Assembly (NCBI GenBank): GCA_023379805.1
Contig: JAMCPI010000014.1
Location: 62,001-126,000, forward strand
Length of the DNA stretch: 64,000 bases
Direction of reading: 5' to 3'
Source: Nitrososphaerota archaeon
Lineage (GTDB): Archaea > Thermoproteota > Nitrososphaeria > Nitrososphaerales > JACPRH01
Positions within the stretch are counted from its first letter, which is position 1; each line of letters begins with the position of its first letter. Below the pieces are notes generated by a model. The model saw only the letters and a list, made by a program, of their open reading frames with translations. It was not told the origin of the DNA and ran no database searches. Position numbers and translations under genes: made by a program. Below are positions 60,869 to 64,000 of this stretch, one piece after another.

Positions 60869-62119
60869 ATGGTTGTTGAGGAGCGCCCCACACCGGACTG
60901 GATGAAGATACCCACAATTCTGCAGCACAAATTCTTCAAACAAGCTCAGGAGGAGGCGGAGCGCTGCAAACACCGGTTAAAGGAACGATTTGAACGACTC
61001 AACAGTCTCAATCAATACATCAAAAACGAACCACTGCCTGACGGAGACCAATGGAGAAAGTGGCGAGTAGCGGTTGTTGACGGATCAAACTCCCCAAACA
61101 CAAGCGAGCGGCTTGGAAGCCGGTTCGGAGTCTACTGCGCCGGCTACCTGATCTTTGAAGATAATCAACCGGTTGAACACGGCTTTGAAGCCGACGAGTT
61201 CGTCCAAGACCAGATGGGAAGCCAAGATGCAGCGGAGAAGGCGCTTTCAATGCTGCGAATACTTCTAGAGCGGAAAGTAGCCCTCGAATGCTTAGAGGAG
61301 AAAAAAGCTGATCTGGTGCTGATTGATGGCAGTTTCTTCGGCTTCCGTGGAGACGCGTATGGGATTAACGATGAGCTGCTCGATGTGAAAGGCTACCATC
61401 GAGGAAAAGATCTCACAATCGATGTGCGTGACAAGACTCTCAAGCTCCTGAAGTCAGGCCAAGCCGTAGGCGTTATCAAGAGGAGCAGGATGAGTGCAAT
61501 AGACGGGTGGCTCATCAGCCGCCACGGCGACGAAAGCCACTGTATCCATAGCAACGACAAATTCATCCTAAGCCTCATGATGCCGCCCAGCAGCTGGTTC
61601 TCGTACGAGTGGCTCTTCAAACCCGCCATTGACCACCTAGACAGCGATAAGGTGCGGGAGCAGTGGAGCATCGCCCACCACTACTACAACGTCTTCAGAT
61701 CCATTTACCGCTACAAGCTATCGAAGGGTGAACCAGCCTCACCTGAAAGAATCTTCGACGATGCAGCACAAAGCCTCAAACGCGTAATCAAAAAGTCGCT
61801 CGACATAGATCATCTACAGGTCATCAGAACCTCACGCTACTTCGTAAAATGCTCAGAGATGCCGCCCTTCGAACTCGAAACACCGCTAGACGTCGACGTG
61901 AGACCACTCCTCAGCTACTTCAAAGCCTTCCACAACCCAGCAACCGGCCTCCCCTGGCCAATCGACCTAGTAGACGAAAACGTCACGTTACCAGCAGGAT
62001 TCACAAAAGAGTTCGTTGAAGAAATCGAAGCCGAATTAATCCGAGACCCAGAGGTCCAAGACAAAATCGGCCTCCAAGCCCACTTCGCACCCCTCAATCC
62101 GCAGAAACCAGATGAATAG
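60869..62119 (+). CDS. nurA: NurA-family 5'-3' nuclease
   Basis: A 416-residue RNase H-fold nuclease. The catalytic Asp lies in VAVVDGSNSPN (D71), with a second acid in LVLIDGSFFGFRGD near 148 and later HGDESHCIHSNDKF. NurA works with the HerA pump to resect DNA ends. It starts 28 bases after herA. The C-terminal region contains a full-length RNase H-like repeat, so the gene appears intact. Confidence 0.88.
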   Translation: MVVEERPTPDWMKIPTILQHKFFKQAQEEAERCKHRLKERFERLNSLNQYIKNEPLPDGDQWRKWRVAVVDGSNSPNTSERLGSRFGVYCAGYLIFEDNQPVEHGFEADEFVQDQMGSQDAAEKALSMLRILLERKVALECLEEKKADLVLIDGSFFGFRGDAYGINDELLDVKGYHRGKDLTIDVRDKTLKLLKSGQAVGVIKRSRMSAIDGWLISRHGDESHCIHSNDKFILSLMMPPSSWFSYEWLFKPAIDHLDSDKVREQWSIAHHYYNVFRSIYRYKLSKGEPASPERIFDDAAQSLKRVIKKSLDIDHLQVIRTSRYFVKCSEMPPFELETPLDVDVRPLLSYFKAFHNPATGLPWPIDLVDENVTLPAGFTKEFVEEIEAELIRDPEVQDKIGLQAHFAPLNPQKPDE

Positions 62120-62172
62120 TTCCGCAGAACGCTTCATGGTACGATTAATATCCGGCCACGCGGATACATGCA

Positions 62173-62808
62173 ATGGTTTCGGAAATGAAAATCGGTTTTA
62201 TCGGCTGCGGCAAAATGGGCGGCAACCTAGCTAAGCGGTTTGCAAATGCAGGACACTCAGTGAAAGTTTCAGCCCGCAAAATCGAGAATGCTCAAGCTTG
62301 CGCGGATCAGTGTGAGAAGAATGTGACTGCCGGATCTGTTAGAGAAGCCGCGTCTTTCGGCGACATAGTAGTTCTAGCTGTTCCCTACAAAGAAATCCCA
62401 TCTGCGCTAAAGAACGCAGGTGACCTAAGCGGAAAAATTCTTCTTGACGTAACCAACGCATTGAAACCAAACACCAAGGAGTTAGCAGTAGGGTACTCAA
62501 CAAGCGCAGCGGAAGAGATCTCTAAAATTGCACCCCAAGCCAAGGTTGTAAAAGCATTCAACACAGTATTAGCAGAGGTAGTCGAGAACCCTAGTTTCGG
62601 AGCACACAAACCATCCATTTTCGTCGCCTCAGATGACAAAGACGCGAAAAAGAAAATCATGGATCTCGCCAACCAAATCGGGTTCAAAGCTTACGACGCG
62701 GGACCCTTGAAAAACGCGCGACTACTAGAGCCCCTAGGAAAACTAGACATGGATCTGAGCTCAAGCGGAATGGGAACAGGCATAGCTCTCGAACTAATCC
62801 AGCGGTAA
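62173..62808 (+). CDS. NADPH:F420 oxidoreductase-like protein
   Basis: A 211-residue Rossmann-fold protein. The nucleotide motif IGFIGCGKMGGNLAKRF starts near residue 7 and the segment VVLAVPYKEIPSALK, VTNALKP and VKAFNTVLAEVV follow; GPLKNARLLEPLGKL is near the C-terminus. These fit the F420-dependent NADP reductase family (Fno-like) and ferric reductase STEAP-like N-domains. It may transfer hydride between NADPH and F420; related proteins have other partners. The start may be the ATG at 62173 or the second one at 62185. It is a single gene after the repair operon. Confidence 0.82.
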   Translation: MVSEMKIGFIGCGKMGGNLAKRFANAGHSVKVSARKIENAQACADQCEKNVTAGSVREAASFGDIVVLAVPYKEIPSALKNAGDLSGKILLDVTNALKPNTKELAVGYSTSAAEEISKIAPQAKVVKAFNTVLAEVVENPSFGAHKPSIFVASDDKDAKKKIMDLANQIGFKAYDAGPLKNARLLEPLGKLDMDLSSSGMGTGIALELIQR

Positions 62809-62839
62809 ACAATCAAACAGCACAGCAAGTTAGGTTAAG

Positions 62840-63766
62840 TTAAGTTTCACCGGAAGCGGTTGTAGAGATCCCTGAACGTCCCGTAACGAGGAAACGGAGC
62901 ATTCGCTCTGCACCTCTAACGAAATAGTTTTGCCCGCGAACATGCACAGCCACATCATCCACTGGGACACCCACAAGACTTGGGTGAAGACTTCCGAGCC
63001 CGGCGCCGCTCGCTAAAGCAAGATGAACAATCTTCTCAGGATCCATGCCCATAACTCTGGCGAGAGCGGCATCGGCAGAAGCCGCGTCACCCCCTAGAAT
63101 CAGGACACCGATATTCTTCAAACGGCCGCGGATAACACCCTCCATAACGGTCACAGCATCGATAACGCAGAGACCTGGAGTAACATGATGGTTAACCTCG
63201 ACTATAACTTTGTCAAGCGAGCGATGATACACTAGCTTATCTTTACGCGGAATGCAGCCGAACTGATTCTTCAAAATCCCCGTGATATCGGTTAACGGAT
63301 GCGTCTTAGCCTTCGCAACAGAGATGAAGAAGTAACGGTTAGGCTCTAGAAGCATCTTGGGAAGACGCAGCGGCTTCGAAAGAAAAGAAGTGGAAATCTC
63401 AACAGCAGGCTCGCGGCTTAAATTAACAAGCTTAACATCACGACCTGCTGCACGGTAATCATCCACCATATCCACATAGCCGAAGTTCCTGTACGCCTCA
63501 TCAACCCACTTATTATCACTATCAGACTCAACAATACTAATCGACGAGCCTGCATCAACTTCAAGAACATAGTCTACAACCGCCTTCACCAGCTTCGGAC
63601 TCGTCACAGCGTCGCTCGAAGATGGTTTCGAAACACAGAGATTAGGCTTAACCAGAACCGGCAGCCCACCTGAATGGATGCCACCAATCAGTTCAAGCCC
63701 TTGCTTAAGCGACTCAGAATAGTCGTTGTCACCTTTGCACCGCATAATTGCGACCGGGTCAGGCAT
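62840..63766 (-). CDS. DUF362-family protein
   Basis: A 308-residue protein with DUF362 features: LPVLVKPNLCVSKPSSSDAV, SISIVESDSDNKWVDEAYRNFGY, YFFISVAKAKTHPLTDITGILKN, FGCIPRKDKLVYH and VIDAVTVMEG. Family members are often linked to iron-sulfur or redox proteins; there is no ferredoxin domain attached here. The function is not established. It is convergent with the F420-type gene. Confidence 0.85.
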   Translation of the reverse strand: MPDPVAIMRCKGDNDYSESLKQGLELIGGIHSGGLPVLVKPNLCVSKPSSSDAVTSPKLVKAVVDYVLEVDAGSSISIVESDSDNKWVDEAYRNFGYVDMVDDYRAAGRDVKLVNLSREPAVEISTSFLSKPLRLPKMLLEPNRYFFISVAKAKTHPLTDITGILKNQFGCIPRKDKLVYHRSLDKVIVEVNHHVTPGLCVIDAVTVMEGVIRGRLKNIGVLILGGDAASADAALARVMGMDPEKIVHLALASGAGLGSLHPSLVGVPVDDVAVHVRGQNYFVRGAERMLRFLVTGRSGISTTASGET

Positions 63767-63883
63767 CCGTAATTCGAGGCAAATAGATACTCTACGGCTC
63801 TTTAACTCTTATCAACTAATCGGCAGAAATCCACCGAATAAGTTTAATAGTATCGGCACTTTCACAAGAAGAAGTGAGTTAAG

Positions 63884-64000
63884 TTGCCGCTTGCATTCGT
63901 TCTTATAAACGCCGATCTCGGTGGCGAGGAGGAGCTCATGAAGGAGCTAAGAAGCATCTCATTCGTTAAAGAGGTCTACATCGTCTACGGTGTTTACGAC
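63884..64000 (+). CDS. AsnC/Lrp ligand-domain (RAM) protein, cut by window edge
   Basis: The first 39 codons from TTG 63884 are inside the window: PLAFVLINADLGGEEELMK, then SISFVKEVYIVYGVYD. This is a RAM domain, the ligand-binding half of Lrp/AsnC regulators, without a helix-turn-helix. Stand-alone RAM proteins are common in archaea and may bind amino acids. GAAGTGAG precedes the start. Confidence 0.75.
   Translation, partial: MPLAFVLINADLGGEEELMKELRSISFVKEVYIVYGVYD

Overview
The window looks like a chromosomal piece of an archaeon of the TACK group. The support is a run of archaeal/eukaryal-type translation genes (eS19, PDCD5, eL39, eL31, Nep1, RNase P protein 4), HerA and NurA, a divergent FtsZ-like tubulin homologue, TATA boxes about 26 nt before leaderless starts, and many GTG/TTG starts. 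A Thaumarchaeota/Nitrososphaeria or Bathyarchaeia relative that makes menaquinone by the futalosine route would fit, but no rRNA gene is present and the lineage is an inference. The organism is probably anaerobic or facultative: it has menaquinone genes, a ferrous-iron transporter and ATP-driven radical-dehydratase-type enzymes.

Layout. 1-6.2 kb: menaquinone cluster (mqnA fragment, mqnE, mqnC, a UbiA-type prenyltransferase, a UbiD-type decarboxylase, a UbiE/MenG-type methyltransferase). 6.4-18.7 kb: an apparent sulfur regulon. It has an SsuABC/TauABC-type transporter interleaved with two HgdB/BcrB-like subunits and their ATP-dependent activator, then metW-metX-metY, a small MarR-like regulator with a Cys-rich tail, and a PstS-like binding protein. 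Six copies of a 15-bp palindrome of the form TATAACG-N-CGTTATA sit at the promoters and tie these genes together. This is the best candidate for an undescribed system: ATP-driven reductive breakdown of an imported organosulfur compound feeding methionine synthesis.

18.8-22.4 kb: a complete 3.6-kb transposon with 23-bp terminal inverted repeats and an 8-bp target duplication. Its cargo is a GHKL ATPase, a ribbon-helix-helix protein and zinc-finger proteins. 22.4-31 kb: Gly/Met-rich membrane proteins, structured intergenic repeats, an ArsB/NhaD-type carrier, an ammonium transporter and an Lrp-type regulator. The last two share a promoter motif, which recurs before a third, leaderless gene. 31-36 kb: tRNA-Gly, Nep1, RNase P protein 4, an iron regulator with three DtxR-type boxes next to feoB, and a VapBC-like pair. 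36-41 kb: a regulator, a second UbiA enzyme, an unknown protein and a secreted CxxCH/Ig-like/His-rich protein. 41-46 kb: ribosomal proteins, FtsZ-like protein, MtaB and a MoaD-like protein. 46-55 kb: surface proteins, including a 1319-residue HEFGH protein and a frameshifted gene. 55-64 kb: purH, a Rad50-like/HerA/NurA operon without mre11, an F420-type oxidoreductase, a DUF362 protein and the start of an AsnC/RAM-domain gene.

All calls come from reading the sequence and the translated proteins; no database search was run.
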